Assembly: GCA_018399255.1 (NCBI GenBank)
Contig: JAGYPA010000009.1
Span: 1-64,000 of the forward strand
Length of the DNA: 64,000 nucleotides
Reading direction: 5' to 3'
DNA from: Spirochaetales bacterium
GTDB taxonomy: Bacteria > Spirochaetota > Spirochaetia > JABMQR01
The translations under genes and the position numbers were made by a program. Shown here piece by piece: positions 27,064 through 36,964 of the stretch (position 1 is the stretch's first letter; each line of letters begins with the position of its first letter). The notes under the pieces were generated by a model. That model had not been told where the DNA came from. It saw only the letters and a program-made list of their open reading frames with translations, and made no database searches.

Positions 27064-28294
27064 GATACTTTTTCTAATAATATACCCGGGCTTAGCCGGA
27101 ACCGACGGCAGTATATAGCACACTTTCCCGTGATCCGCTTTCTGCACCTCATTCAGGTGCTCATCAAACAGCCGGAACTCTCTGTCTTCAAGAAAAAGAA
27201 TATCGGGACCGATAAACTCGATCGCCGTCCCGGCAGAAATCTGGTTTTTGCAGTCCAGCCGGAACATCCCGGCGTGATCTTCAACCGGCGCCCCTTCAAC
27301 CGGTTCCCCCACTGAGCCGAGAAAGAGATGGGTTCTCATGTAGCTCTTTTCAGTGGGCACCTGAATATCCTCCCTGCCGAAAAAGAAACCGGTCGAGAAC
27401 TCACGGTGACTGACTGAGAACAGCTCTTCCCGATACGAAGCCCAGTGCCCAACCGGTTCGCCGGCAGCAAGGGCATCGAGCGCTTTCCTGTAAGCCCGGG
27501 TAACCACCGCCGCATAGTAGATGGACTTCATTCGCCCCTCAATCTTGAGCGAATCCACCCCGGCATCCTGCAGAGCTGCCAGATGGTCAATCATGCAGAG
27601 ATCCTTCGATGAGAGAATCGTCGTAAAATTATCCCCCTCGATTATAGGAAACAGCTCTCCCGGGCGCTTCTCTTCCTCGAGAGCCAACGTCCCCGGCAGC
27701 TCGGTAACCCGATACTTCCAGCGGCAGGTGTGCGAACAATCCCCCTTGTTAGCACTGCGGTCAATGGCCAGAAAACTGCTGAGAAAACAGCGTCCCGAAT
27801 AGGCCATGCACATAGCCCCATGAACAAAAGCCTCAATCTCCAGATCGGGATACCGGACCTTGATCTCGCCCATCTCCTCCAGACTCGTCTCCGCCCGGAA
27901 TAATCCGGGAAAAACCCAGGTCCCGATAGATCCCGGCCGCCTCGACATTGGTGCAGTTGGCCTGAGTGCTCAATGCAGCTCAACCCGGGGAAAGTAGGTG
28001 CGCAGCAGGGAAGCAGCCCCAGATCACTGATGATAAACGCATCAAAAGGGTAGCGGGAAAGATAGTCGATCTGCTCCTCGAGCTTTCTCCAGCTCAGCAT
28101 TCCCGAAGAAAATATTGAGCGCACCGAAAGCTTGCGCTCCGCGATCTCGGCAACCTCCTGCCACTCATCGCGGCGGAAATTATCCGCCCGTGCCCGCAAC
28201 GAAAAATCCCGAATTCCAATGTAGGCTGCATCAGCCCCGTAGGCATACGCATAGCGCAGCTTTCAGATTGCCCGCGAGGGGCCAGCAGCTCCAT
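27061..28294 (-). pseudogene. Peptidase U32 (collagenase-like/RlhA-type), frameshifted
   Basis: ATG 28294 opens MELLAPRG, the usual U32 beginning, then frame is lost. Coding resumes as ADAAYIGIRDFSLRARADNF, breaks again around 27950-28020, and continues cleanly to the stop at 27061-27063. The conserved U32 block is present: EAFVHGAMCMAYSGRC, then a second pair of cysteines in NKGDCSHTCRWKY (an iron-sulphur-binding set in RlhA/TrhP-type proteins). Members act in rRNA or tRNA hydroxylation or as peptidases. At least three indels are needed to restore it; those near 28270 look like loss of bases from short homopolymers. Residues look otherwise intact, so the damage is recent or technical. Confidence 0.7.
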
Positions 28295-28295
28295 A

Positions 28296-30719
28296 TCAGC
28301 CGTCCTTTTTCCCGGAAAGACCGTCGGAAAGACCTTCGGAAAGGCCGTCGGAAAGACCGCCGGAAAGGCTGCCGGAAAGCCAAACGCCAGATCCAGCACC
28401 TGTTCCATAGTGTCTACCGGATGGGAATTCGAGACCCGATCGAATATGCTCGGGAATCTCCTCCAGGTCACGCTCATTATGCTTTGGAATAATGATAGTC
28501 TTGATCCGGTTGCGCCGCGCAGCAATAACCTTCTCCTTCAGCCCGCCGATCGGCATCACCTTACCCGCTAGAGAAAGCTCCCCGGTCATAGCCAGAGCCG
28601 GCTTAATCACGCGGTTTGAGGCAAGGGAAAAGAGCGAACAGGCCATCGTAATGCCCGCCGAAGGACCATCCTTCGGTGTAGCTCCTTCTGGAATATGAAG
28701 ATGAATCGCGTTGGTCTCGAAATACGTCTTATCGATACCATACTTTTTGGCAATATGACGCACATAGGTAAAGGCTATAGTAGCCGATTCCTTCATCACA
28801 TCCCCCATCTGCCCCGTCAGCTTGATCTCTCCCTTACCCGGAACATTCAGCGCCTCGATAATAAGCGTATCCCCGCCGAAATTGGTCCAGGCGAGACCGA
28901 TCGACATGCCGGGCTTGACCGCCTTCTTAACCTCATCCTCCCTGAATATCGGCTTTCCGAGATACTTCTGCAGGCGCTCATAGGTGATAGTAACCGGAAG
29001 GGTAATGGTCTCCGATACAATTTCCATCGCCAGCTTGCGGTGAATTTTGTTCAAAGCCTTCTCATAGTTGCGCATGCCGGCCTCCCGCGCATACTCATCA
29101 GCTATGGAGATAAGGGATTTCGCCGGATACTTGACCTGACTTTTCTCGATGCCGTTGCGATCGAGACTTTTTGGTATCAGATATTTCTTGGCTATAGCCA
29201 CCTTTTCCTGAGCGATATACCCTGACAGCCTGATAACCTCCATCCGGTCGAGCAGCGGTCGGGGGATAGTATCGAGCGTGTTGGCCGTCACGATAAAGAG
29301 CACCTGCGATATATCGAAGGGAATATCGAGGTAGTGGTCCCTGAAGCTGATGTTCTGCTCGGGATCGAGCGCCTCGAGCAGGGCTGAGGAGGGATCTCCC
29401 TGAAACGATGCTCCCATCTTGTCGATCTCGTCGATCATGAACACCGGATTTTTCGATTTGACAATTTTCATACCCTGGATAATTTTTCCGGGCATAGCCC
29501 CCACGTAGGTTCTCCGATGACCCTTTATCTCGGCCTCATCCCGCATTCCTCCGACCGAAAACCTGAAGAACTCCTTGCCCATCGACTTTGCAATGGATAT
29601 GCCGATAGATGTCTTGCCGACACCGGGGGGACCGACGAGACAGATAATCGAGCCCTTGGTATCCTTTTTCAGCTTCCGAACCGATAAATATTCCAAAATT
29701 CTGTCCTTGACATCCTGCAGGCCGTAGTGATCACGATCCAGAACTTTGCGGGCTTTTTTGATGTCCAGGTTTTTCTGCTTAGGTTCCTTCCAGGGAAGGG
29801 ATGCAATGGTATCGAGATAGGTGCGGGTTACCGAGTATTCGGCCGAGTTCGGATCGAGAAACTGCAGTTTTTCCAACTCCCGTTCAGTCTGCTCGCGGGC
29901 CTCGTCGTTGAGCGGCAGCTTGTTGAAAAGCTCCTTGAAGCGATTGAACTCGCTGGTCTTCGGATCGTTCGTCATGCCGAGTTCCTGCTGAATCGCCCGC
30001 AGCTCCTCCCGCAGAAAGTAGTCGCGCTGGTTTTTTTCGATCTTCTGGTTAATCCGGTCCTGAATCTTCTTCTGGATTTTCATCAGCTCCTGCTCTTTCT
30101 TGATGAAAACCAATACCTTTTCCATACGGTCGCGGACATCGAGGGTTTCGAGAATATCCTGCTGTTCGCCGCGATCGAGATTCATGATTGAGGTGATAAA
30201 ATCGGCAATCTTGCCGGGCTGGTCGATATTGACCATGTTCAGCCGCATTTCTTCGGTAAACAGCGGGTTGCCCTTCGATAGCTGCTTCATTTCCATTAAG
30301 AGCGAGCGGGTGAGGGCGCGGACCTCGATACTGTTCTCGTTCTCGCTTTCCAGATATTCTACGGCAGCAGTGAGCGGCTTGGGGTCGGAAGTGAATTTCT
30401 TCACCCGAAAGCGCTTCTGGGTTGATATAAATATATTGATGCCGCCGTCCGGCAGGTTGATTTTCTTCACTATTTTGGCGGCGGTTCCCACTTTGTTGAG
30501 GTTGGCCGGCTCATATTCATTTTCAGCCTCCTCACGTGAGAGAAGCAGGCCGATCATATTGTCCTGCTGCATGCTTTTTTCGATAACGGCAATATCTTCC
30601 TCCGATTCTATCAGCAGGGGGGTAAAGATCCCGGGAAAAATAGGATTGCCGGTCAGCGGCAGCACAAGCAGCCGGTTGGGCAGCAGCTGATCAATAGGTA
30701 ATATTCCACTCTCAGACAT
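28296..30719 (-). CDS. lon: ATP-dependent Lon protease, C-terminus frameshifted
   Basis: About 807 residues from ATG 30719, with GGAGG just upstream. The domains are normal: N-terminal substrate-binding domain (LPLTGNPIFPGIFTPL onward), coiled-coil region, AAA+ module with Walker A GPPGVGKTS near residue 365 and Walker B VFMIDEIDKM, and a protease domain with catalytic Ser near 687 (KDGPSAG) and Lys near 730 (GGLKEKV). After HIRSGLEF the open frame diverges into a Gly/Ser repeat tail. A single extra C at 28423-28425 explains this: removing it gives HPVDTMEQVLDLAFG, the expected Lon ending. The protein is cytoplasmic and degrades misfolded proteins; the core should be active whichever tail is real. 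Confidence 0.93.
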   Translation of the reverse strand: MSESGILPIDQLLPNRLLVLPLTGNPIFPGIFTPLLIESEEDIAVIEKSMQQDNMIGLLLSREEAENEYEPANLNKVGTAAKIVKKINLPDGGINIFISTQKRFRVKKFTSDPKPLTAAVEYLESENENSIEVRALTRSLLMEMKQLSKGNPLFTEEMRLNMVNIDQPGKIADFITSIMNLDRGEQQDILETLDVRDRMEKVLVFIKKEQELMKIQKKIQDRINQKIEKNQRDYFLREELRAIQQELGMTNDPKTSEFNRFKELFNKLPLNDEAREQTERELEKLQFLDPNSAEYSVTRTYLDTIASLPWKEPKQKNLDIKKARKVLDRDHYGLQDVKDRILEYLSVRKLKKDTKGSIICLVGPPGVGKTSIGISIAKSMGKEFFRFSVGGMRDEAEIKGHRRTYVGAMPGKIIQGMKIVKSKNPVFMIDEIDKMGASFQGDPSSALLEALDPEQNISFRDHYLDIPFDISQVLFIVTANTLDTIPRPLLDRMEVIRLSGYIAQEKVAIAKKYLIPKSLDRNGIEKSQVKYPAKSLISIADEYAREAGMRNYEKALNKIHRKLAMEIVSETITLPVTITYERLQKYLGKPIFREDEVKKAVKPGMSIGLAWTNFGGDTLIIEALNVPGKGEIKLTGQMGDVMKESATIAFTYVRHIAKKYGIDKTYFETNAIHLHIPEGATPKDGPSAGITMACSLFSLASNRVIKPALAMTGELSLAGKVMPIGGLKEKVIAARRNRIKTIIIPKHNERDLEEIPEHIRSGLEFPSGRHYGTGAGSGVWLSGSLSGGLSDGLSEGLSDGLSGKKDG
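28313..28379 (-). repeat. 12-bp tandem repeat at the 3' end of lon
   Basis: Five and a half copies of a 12-bp unit (CTTTCCGRHGGY-like on the minus strand). In the frame that carries the conserved Lon C-terminus the units encode Phe-Pro-x-x; in the frame actually open they encode LS(G/D/E)G. Confidence 0.9.
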
Positions 30720-30863
30720 TAGATCCTCCATCATATGTTAGCAGCAGGGTTACCGGGATGCAGGCATAAGGGCAAAAAAAACCCGCCTGGCATGAAGCGT
30801 TACTTTTTCCGGTTTCCTGTGAATAGTAATAATGTAATCAAACTTTATTCAGGCGTGAAGTGA

Positions 30864-30903
30864 TTTTAACTGATAGATAGGAATTTTAACTGATAGATAG
30901 GAA
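30864..30903. repeat. 20-bp direct tandem duplication
   Basis: Two perfect adjacent copies of TTTTAACTGATAGATAGGAA, between lon and the broken GDSL gene. The second copy abuts the GDSL stop codon. Confidence 0.95.
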
Positions 30904-30904
30904 T

Positions 30905-31705
30905 TTACCGTAAAAATCCATCATATCCCGAATCACCGAGGCTGCCCAGCATTTCCAGAACTGCCCGGGCGACTGCCCGGGCGATGATATCAGCTCCCTT
31001 TGTATTGGGGTGCAGTCCGTCAATGGTCACCGCGAGTTCCCGACTTCGGCTGAGCCTGTCCGCCTTTTCGTCGTCTCCTGTTCATAGGCGGCATCCCGGG
31101 CAAAAAGACCGGGAGCCTAACAGAGGAAAAAGCCTGCTCAGGGCCAGACGAACGGCTTCCTCCAGTTCCGGCTCGGGATCGATGCAGATAAGTTCCAGCG
31201 AAATGCAGAGGTTCCTGGATTTCCTTCGTTTACCCCTGCGCTTTTTTTCGTATTGAGATACGAATCAAGATCTTCCCCGGGAGCAGGGGAATTGGTCATA
31301 ACGGCAATTTTAGCCGAGAGAGATTCAGCGCGCCGGCGATATTCAGAATTTCAGTCAGCTCATCTGCAAGTCGGTCAATGAAGGCTTCCGGCTTCGAAAT
31401 TGGTTCCTGGCCAGGTTTGATCATTGCCCAGCCTGCTTCCAGGCAGGGCTGATGCTGGCCATGTAGGGGAGCAAGCAGATCGTTGCCGCTGCCTGCTTCA
31501 AGGATAAGCCCTGTATAGAACCGGGCATGTCGGCCGAGCAGGGAATGCGCGGGGCTCGGCGAAGCACACCGGTCATGGTGTGTCCCCGTTTACGCCCCTC
31601 GCATAGAAGGTCCGCCGCCTCCCTGGATCTGCAAGTTTTTGAGCCTTTTACATAGCTGACGCCAAGGGTGCCGGCTGTCAGGCTGTCTCCGAAAATTCCC
31701 AGCAT
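30905..31705 (-). pseudogene. GDSL/SGNH-type hydrolase, frameshifted
   Basis: ATG 31705 gives MLGIFGDSLTAGTLGVSY, with the GDS nucleophile motif. The other end, reading DGLHPNTKGADIIARAVARA with the catalytic Asp-x-x-His, runs to TAA at 30905-30907. The middle is scrambled between frames. The intact product would be about 260 residues, an esterase or lipase of unknown substrate. At least three frame changes are needed. It begins directly after the DUF1820 gene on the same strand. Confidence 0.65.
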
Positions 31706-32027
31706 GGCTTACCCGGTCCTTACTCTTTTCCGGCTTTCTTTTGCTGCTGTCTACAATGGAGAAAATTGCGGCAGAGTCTTTGCCCTGTGCAACAGCCTTA
31801 TCCAGCTCCTCAATCAGCGAAACAGCCTGAAACGGGATCATGATATGATTAGCCTGGCCGAAGGTCTTCTCGAAAAGTCTCCCGGTTGGGATCGATGATC
31901 AGAGAGCTGGCCGGCGGAAGGATAATATCCTTGATCGATACAAAATAGGGATGGGTCATATCGACTTTCCCGCACTCAGCATGACTTCCTTGCTTTTCCA
32001 GTTGAAATGAACCCTGTACAGAGACAT
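31706..32027 (-). pseudogene. DUF1820-family protein, frameshifted
   Basis: ATG 32027 gives MSLYRVHFNWKSKEVMLSAG, then the frame breaks. The rebuilt continuation is VDMTHPYFVSIKDIILPPAS, SLIIDPNRE, then NHIMIPFQAVSLIEELDKAV. This matches the pattern I know for the DUF1820 family of small conserved bacterial proteins of unknown role, about 105 residues long. Two single-base losses (one after GCGGGAAAG, one near the FRED segment) would restore it. It probably formed an operon with the GDSL hydrolase. Confidence 0.55.
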
Positions 32028-32148
32028 CAGCTACCTCACTGTTCCTGGAAAGTGTTGATAAAACACCAGTTTATACCTGCAATCAGAAAAAACGTTATAC
32101 TAACAAAAATAGATGCATTAGTACAGTATTTACGCTATACTGCATTCC

Positions 32149-34255
32149 ATGACAGCAACCCCCTGTCATGCAACCTCGACTGCGGTGCAGGCTGCCCCCG
32201 CTCACCGCCCATGCAGAAAACGGGAAACTGATCCGGGTAACCAATAATCCTGCCCGGGGCCGATATATGCGCGGTCTGCCAAGGGTTTCCGCACCCCGAT
32301 CTGCTCTTATCACCCGGAACGGATCACGAAGCCGTTGGTGCGAATTACGCCGAAAGAGCGAATCGGCAATGAAGAATCGGATCAGCTCCGGATTCCGGGA
32401 AGCTTGCTGGGACGAGGCCCCTCTCACTGGCCGCAGAAAAACTCCTCGGAGGTGCGTGAAAAATCCGGACCCGCCTCGATACTCCAGATAGGGAGGCTCA
32501 GGCTCCCTGCCGGCGCGCACAATACCGCCCTGCTGCTGCCAAGTGATTCCTGGCCCTTCGGCGGATATACCGAAACTACGGATCCTACAGCAGTCAGGCG
32601 GTCGATTTTCTCAACCATGCCTACCTTCGGAACCCGGGAAATCGGCATAGACGTCCCGGAACCTCCTGTCCTCACAGTATATCATCCTCTGGGGCTTCAA
32701 CCCGGCCGATACCCGTTTCGGCTGTGAAACAGAAGCGGTATTCCAGGGAACTGAAGCGACGCGGGACGCCGATCCTGGTCATCGATCCTCGCCGCACCCG
32801 GACCATCGACCTCTGCGGAGCGCAGTGGTCTGCCGATTCTTCCCGGTTCAGACGCAGCCCTGGCGAAGCCTCTATCTGGCTGTTTCTTGACAACGGCCAG
32901 GTAGATATGGAGCAGGTAAATCGACTGAGTACCGGATTTTCCGAGATAGCTGATTACCTGACCGGAATTACAGACGGCATCCCCAAGACCCCCGAATGGG
33001 CCGAAAAACAATGCGGAATAGCCAGTGATGAAATCGTTCAGCTCTACCCGCTCGCCGCTGCCAGACCGGCACCATTCACCCGGACTCCGATTCACGGATT
33101 CTCGGAGGGGAGGATACCAACCGTCTGCTGGCAATGCTCCAGCTGGCGGCCGGAAATACTGGAAAAATCGGCGGCAGTGCCGAGGGCAGTGGAACAAGAG
33201 TCCGAAAACCCCCGCTGCGGGCGACTTTCCGTACCCCCAACCCCGGCAGAAAGCAGCGTCCCCGTCAACAGCTGGGCCGATGCGGTCCTTGCTGGTCCCG
33301 GCGACAGCAGCGACTTCCAGCGCCCGTCTCCACTGGATTTACTCGGTAGTGGCAACTACGCGGTGCAGTCGATGACAGCGAAAAGGTCCGTAAAAGCCCT
33401 CATGAGCGTTAATACGGTAATATCACGAATTTTTCCTTACCCCCTACCGCAGAACTCTCCGATATTATCTTTTTCCCGCAAAGCAATGTTTCCCGAACGG
33501 GACCGATATCTGCTTTACCAACTCACCTGCTGCTCTACCCCGGCAGGCCGTGCCGCCAGCCGGATCGGTTAAGACCGACTATGAAATATTCAGCCTGCTC
33601 GCCGAAAAGCTTTGGTTTGGGGATGCCTTTACCGTAGGGCAGGATGAGCCTCAGCATCTGCAGGATTTTCTTCTTTGAGAGTGAGGTTGATGATCCCGAA
33701 GAATTCATGCGCACCGGCATCTGGGAGGGGGAGAGCCGGCCGTTCAACGGTCTTCAGGAGTTTGTCGCCGATCCTCAAGTATCCCCTTGCAACACCTTCG
33801 GACGCATTGAGCTGGTTTCCCAACTATGCGGCGCGGCAGCGGTTCCCCACTGTCAGAACCGATTGTGTCACCACGGTATCCGCTGCGGCCTCATAACCCC
33901 CACGAAAGTACCGGTATTTCGTTCCCAGCATACCAACGTGGAAAAACTGTCACGCCTCTGCGATGATCGGGTCTGCTTATGCATCCGCTGATGCCGGAGA
34001 GCGGGATAGCGGAAGGAGATCGGGTAAAGGTCAAGCGCCGGCGGAAAAATCAGCCTGATGGTTCGTCTATCCCCTGATATCGTACAGGGGGCTCGCTGAA
34101 TTCCGGTTCTGGAAAAGAACAGCGTTCGCTGACGGCGCTCATTATCCCGGTACAAATACCTGACGGATACCGTACCGACCTTGCCCAGTAACGGCTCGCG
34201 TACGCACACCAACCCGGAGGTTGCCGTATCGGTAATCTTGTCTGGTAATCACGAT
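32149..34255 (+). pseudogene. Molybdopterin oxidoreductase (DMSO-reductase family), frameshifted
   Basis: Plus-strand coding pieces line up with a molybdopterin-guanine-dinucleotide enzyme of about 690 residues. Near 32165 SCNLDCGAGCP gives the N-terminal 4Fe-4S cysteines, then ENGKLIRVTNNPARGRYMRG. Near 32750 RRGTPILVIDPRRTRTIDL matches the cofactor-binding segment, and near 33260 PVNSWADAVL is typical of the substrate domain. Close to 33990 GIAEGDRVKV matches the C-terminal cofactor-binding domain. Many frame changes lie between. An anaerobic respiratory or formate-linked reductase is likely; the substrate is unknown. Confidence 0.6.
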
Positions 34256-34318
34256 TCATGCTGAAAAACCTGCTGAAAGGCTACTTTACAAAAATAGCGT
34301 TGGAGTAGTATGGAGCAT

Positions 34319-34443
34319 GTTTTGGGGCAGAGGTGCGCTTTGCAGGCAAAGCAATTCGACCGGCGGTTATAGTCCGCGAGCCTTGCAGAAGGTTGATCCG
34401 GTGAGATTCCGGTACCGACGGTAGAGTCCGGAGAGGAGAAAAC
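34319..34443 (+). ncRNA. FMN riboswitch (RFN element)
   Basis: The conserved core is present in order: GGGGCAG at the 5' side, CGACCGGCGGTTATAGTCCG with GCGAGCC, then TTGATCCGGTGAGATTCCGG, TACCGACGGTAGAGTCCGG, and a closing GAGGAGAAAAC that pairs with GTTTT at 34319-34323. These are hallmark sequences of the FMN aptamer. It stands 230 bases upstream of ribH and is followed by an intrinsic terminator, so FMN binding should cause premature termination. A variable arm replaces the usual GGTGAAATTCCC stretch with a longer stem. Confidence 0.93.
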
Positions 34444-34503
34444 CCACTTGCTGTACGGGTACTGATATGACAGGCAATGCAGATTGATCGAATCGAGGCT
34501 GTT

Positions 34504-34540
34504 CTGCAGAATGCGTGATACATGCTGCAGAATGCGTGAT
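34504..34540 (+). repeat. Tandem duplication inside the riboswitch expression platform
   Basis: CTGCAGAATGCGTGAT occurs at 34504-34519 and again at 34525-34540 (21-bp period), with a partial third copy (GATGCGTGA) at about 34545-34553. It lies between the FMN aptamer and the terminator. Confidence 0.85.
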
Positions 34541-34598
34541 GCATGATGCGTGACAGGCCGGATTCAGTACAGCAGATGACATCTCCTTAATACAAGCC

Positions 34599-34627
34599 CC
34601 GGATCAGAAACCTGGTCCGGTTTTTTT
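34599..34627 (+). terminator. Riboswitch-controlled intrinsic terminator upstream of ribH
   Basis: CCGGATCAG at 34599-34607 pairs with CTGGTCCGG at 34612-34620 (one G-U pair) around an AAAC loop, followed by seven Ts. It is a textbook intrinsic terminator between aptamer and coding region. Confidence 0.9.
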
Positions 34628-34672
34628 GTGCCCGGAGGTCCCAAATACCCCGAATACCACGGAGGAATGAAC

Positions 34673-35206
34673 ATGAAAGCTAGAGTTGATGGTAAAGATA
34701 GTGATTTGAAAATTATCGAGGGCGACCTGATAGGAACCCATAAGAGATTTGCCATAGTTGTAAGCAAGGTCCATCCGGAGGTTACCGATGCCCTGCTGAA
34801 TGGTGCTGTCGAGTTTCTCCTTCAGCAGGGGGTGGAAAAGGATTCCATTCTGGTAATCAAGGTTCCCGGAGCCTGGGAGATCCCCATTGCAGTAGACCGT
34901 TTCGCCAAGTCAAATGCCATCGATGCGGTCATCTGCCTCGGGGCGGTGGTGCGGGAAGAGACTCCCCATTATTACTACCTGGCGGGAGAAGTGAGCAAAG
35001 CAATTGCGCACAGTTCGCGGGAATCCGGAAAACCGGTATCGTTCGGGGTCATGATGAGCGATACTGAGCAGGAAGCTCAAGCGATGGTGGGAGCCGGTGA
35101 CCAGAACAAAGGCTGGGAAGCCGCACGCAGCGCGATGGAAATGGCCGATCTGCTGGAGCGGATAGGGGAGGTGGAAGGCAGCAGCTATCTGCAGCGGCTG
35201 CATTGA
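34673..35206 (+). CDS. ribH: 6,7-dimethyl-8-ribityllumazine synthase
   Basis: 177 residues from ATG 34673; GGAGG at 34661-34665 lies seven bases upstream, while the in-frame ATG at 34667 is too close to it. The enzyme makes the riboflavin precursor 6,7-dimethyl-8-ribityllumazine from ribulose-derived butanone phosphate and the ribitylamino-pyrimidine. Family motifs are visible: GAWEIP (residues 66-71), AVVREETPHYYY with the catalytic His99, FGVMMSDTEQEAQAM, and NKGWEAARSAMEM. The usual RGxT turn before the histidine reads REET. No other rib gene is adjacent, so this copy is a single-gene FMN-riboswitch unit. Confidence 0.93.
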   Translation: MKARVDGKDSDLKIIEGDLIGTHKRFAIVVSKVHPEVTDALLNGAVEFLLQQGVEKDSILVIKVPGAWEIPIAVDRFAKSNAIDAVICLGAVVREETPHYYYLAGEVSKAIAHSSRESGKPVSFGVMMSDTEQEAQAMVGAGDQNKGWEAARSAMEMADLLERIGEVEGSSYLQRLH

Positions 35207-35241
35207 TTTTTTCTGCAGTCCGCCGTACCTGCAAGCCCGAT

Positions 35242-35271
35242 TTTCACAGGCTGATATTTCACAGGCTGATA
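35242..35271. repeat. 15-bp tandem duplication
   Basis: Two perfect copies of TTTCACAGGCTGATA between the convergent ribH and GPH symporter genes. Confidence 0.9.
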
Positions 35272-35306
35272 TTCACGCCAGCCGGATCCCGCTTTTCCCG
35301 GTTTTC

Positions 35307-36713
35307 CTACAGTCCCAGTTCCTGCAGCCGCAGCTTGCTCTCTGCCGCCTTTACACTGTTCAAGGTGTTCAGACGGGAAAACACCACTGCTCCGGCTATG
35401 AAAAAGATTGCCGGTATCAGCGCCATATGCAGATGAATGCCGAAGAGCGCCTGCGGTGAGCGGGGATTCTCTGCGAAACTTGTCAGAGAGTGGACAGCCC
35501 AGAAAACCAGCGCCTGGCTGGCATAGGAAAGGCGACCGAAAAATGCGCGGAACCCCATATAAATCCCGTCGTTGCGTTTTCCCTCTTTTGCCACAATCTC
35601 ATCGATAACATCAGCCATAGCCGCAGGCATAAAAAGCCAGAACCCCCCGAAACCCATCCCCCATAGCGTCATGCAGATGGTAAACCCGGCATAGCTGTTA
35701 ATGAAGGTCATGGGAAGGGCGAAAACGGCCATAGCAATCGAACTGATAATCAGCATCTGCTGATTGCCGGCGAGCTTTTTCGAAACTTGAGTCCAGAGCG
35801 GAACCGATAAGATTGCCCCGATAAGCATACCGCCGAAAATGATGGTGGTGTCGCTGCTGCCTCCGGGCAAAATATAGTCACCGACATAGTGTATAGAGCC
35901 GGTCATCAGGATGGTTCCAGACTGATAGAGAAAGAAGAGCAGAATGAATGCGAGAAAATTGCGCTGCCTGAAAGCCTGCTTCATATCGCCGAAGAAGGTC
36001 GCCTGAGAACCCTCACGCTTTTCCTTCGCCACTTTTTTCAGATAACGGTCAATCATCGGCTTATCTTCACGCACACCGGGAATCATGAGCAGGGCAATAA
36101 AAACGGCAATCCCTGCAATAACCCACCCGCTGGTCAGATAGGAACCGCGAACCCCGTAGCTGAAAAAGAGCGGAGGAATGACAAAACCCCCGGCAATGCC
36201 GAATACGCCGATAACGGTTCCGATACCGGCCGTCTTTACGCGTTCCCGGTCTCCCCGGAACTTGTCGGGAAAAATCGACTGGAAGTTTACCTCCCATATC
36301 GAATACAAGCCGTCGTAGAGGCATATGCTCACCACCATCCAGATGAATACCAAGGCCGGCTGCTCCTTGGCATCGATGGATCTGGGGATGGCAAAGATCA
36401 GAATGAAACTGGCCGCGCTGAGGACAGTGCCCAGCAGGATCCAGGGAAACCTCCGGCCGAGTTTTTTAGCCAGAAAGGTGGGCTTGGAGGTGATATGGCC
36501 GATAAGGGGATCATTTACAGCATTCCATATGGAATAGATAATAGTTGCCAGGGCCGCGAGTCCGGCAGACAGGCCGACTTCGGTTTCATAAAACTTGAAA
36601 ACTATAGCGGCAAAGGCCCCGGTCAGGAACTCTGCAAGGAACCGGCCGCCGCCGTATGAGCTCTTTACGATAAAAGATTGTTCGCTTGATTCAACTGGTG
36701 TACTGTGTTTCAT
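35307..36713 (-). CDS. GPH-family (MelB-like) sugar:cation symporter
   Basis: 468 residues with about 12 hydrophobic helices. The N-terminal region KSSYGGGRFLAEFLTGAFAA and the cytoplasmic YSIWNAVNDPLIGHIT motif (the NDP cation site of helix II) are characteristic of glycoside-pentoside-hexuronide symporters. A central loop is charged (RYLKKVAKEKREGSQ). It imports a sugar or glycoside with Na+ or H+; the substrate cannot be told. It stands alone on the minus strand, with no glycosidase beside it. Confidence 0.88.
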   Translation of the reverse strand: MKHSTPVESSEQSFIVKSSYGGGRFLAEFLTGAFAAIVFKFYETEVGLSAGLAALATIIYSIWNAVNDPLIGHITSKPTFLAKKLGRRFPWILLGTVLSAASFILIFAIPRSIDAKEQPALVFIWMVVSICLYDGLYSIWEVNFQSIFPDKFRGDRERVKTAGIGTVIGVFGIAGGFVIPPLFFSYGVRGSYLTSGWVIAGIAVFIALLMIPGVREDKPMIDRYLKKVAKEKREGSQATFFGDMKQAFRQRNFLAFILLFFLYQSGTILMTGSIHYVGDYILPGGSSDTTIIFGGMLIGAILSVPLWTQVSKKLAGNQQMLIISSIAMAVFALPMTFINSYAGFTICMTLWGMGFGGFWLFMPAAMADVIDEIVAKEGKRNDGIYMGFRAFFGRLSYASQALVFWAVHSLTSFAENPRSPQALFGIHLHMALIPAIFFIAGAVVFSRLNTLNSVKAAESKLRLQELGL

Positions 36714-36964
36714 GGGGCACCCTGCTTCTTAAAAAAATACTTACCGCACCTGCATTCACCGATGAACCATGAAGGTAACCGAGAACCCGGAGTGCCGTCA
36801 AGAACTATACCCTGGAGGAAATTTCAGAATGACTGCATTGTGAAATTTCAACGATTCTAATTGATAATATGCGGAATTGCAGGAGATTGCAAGAATTTTT
36901 ACTGTCAGTTTGGACGGTCTGAATTATGGGAGGAGCCTTCAAAAAGAAATTATTTTGAAATTGG

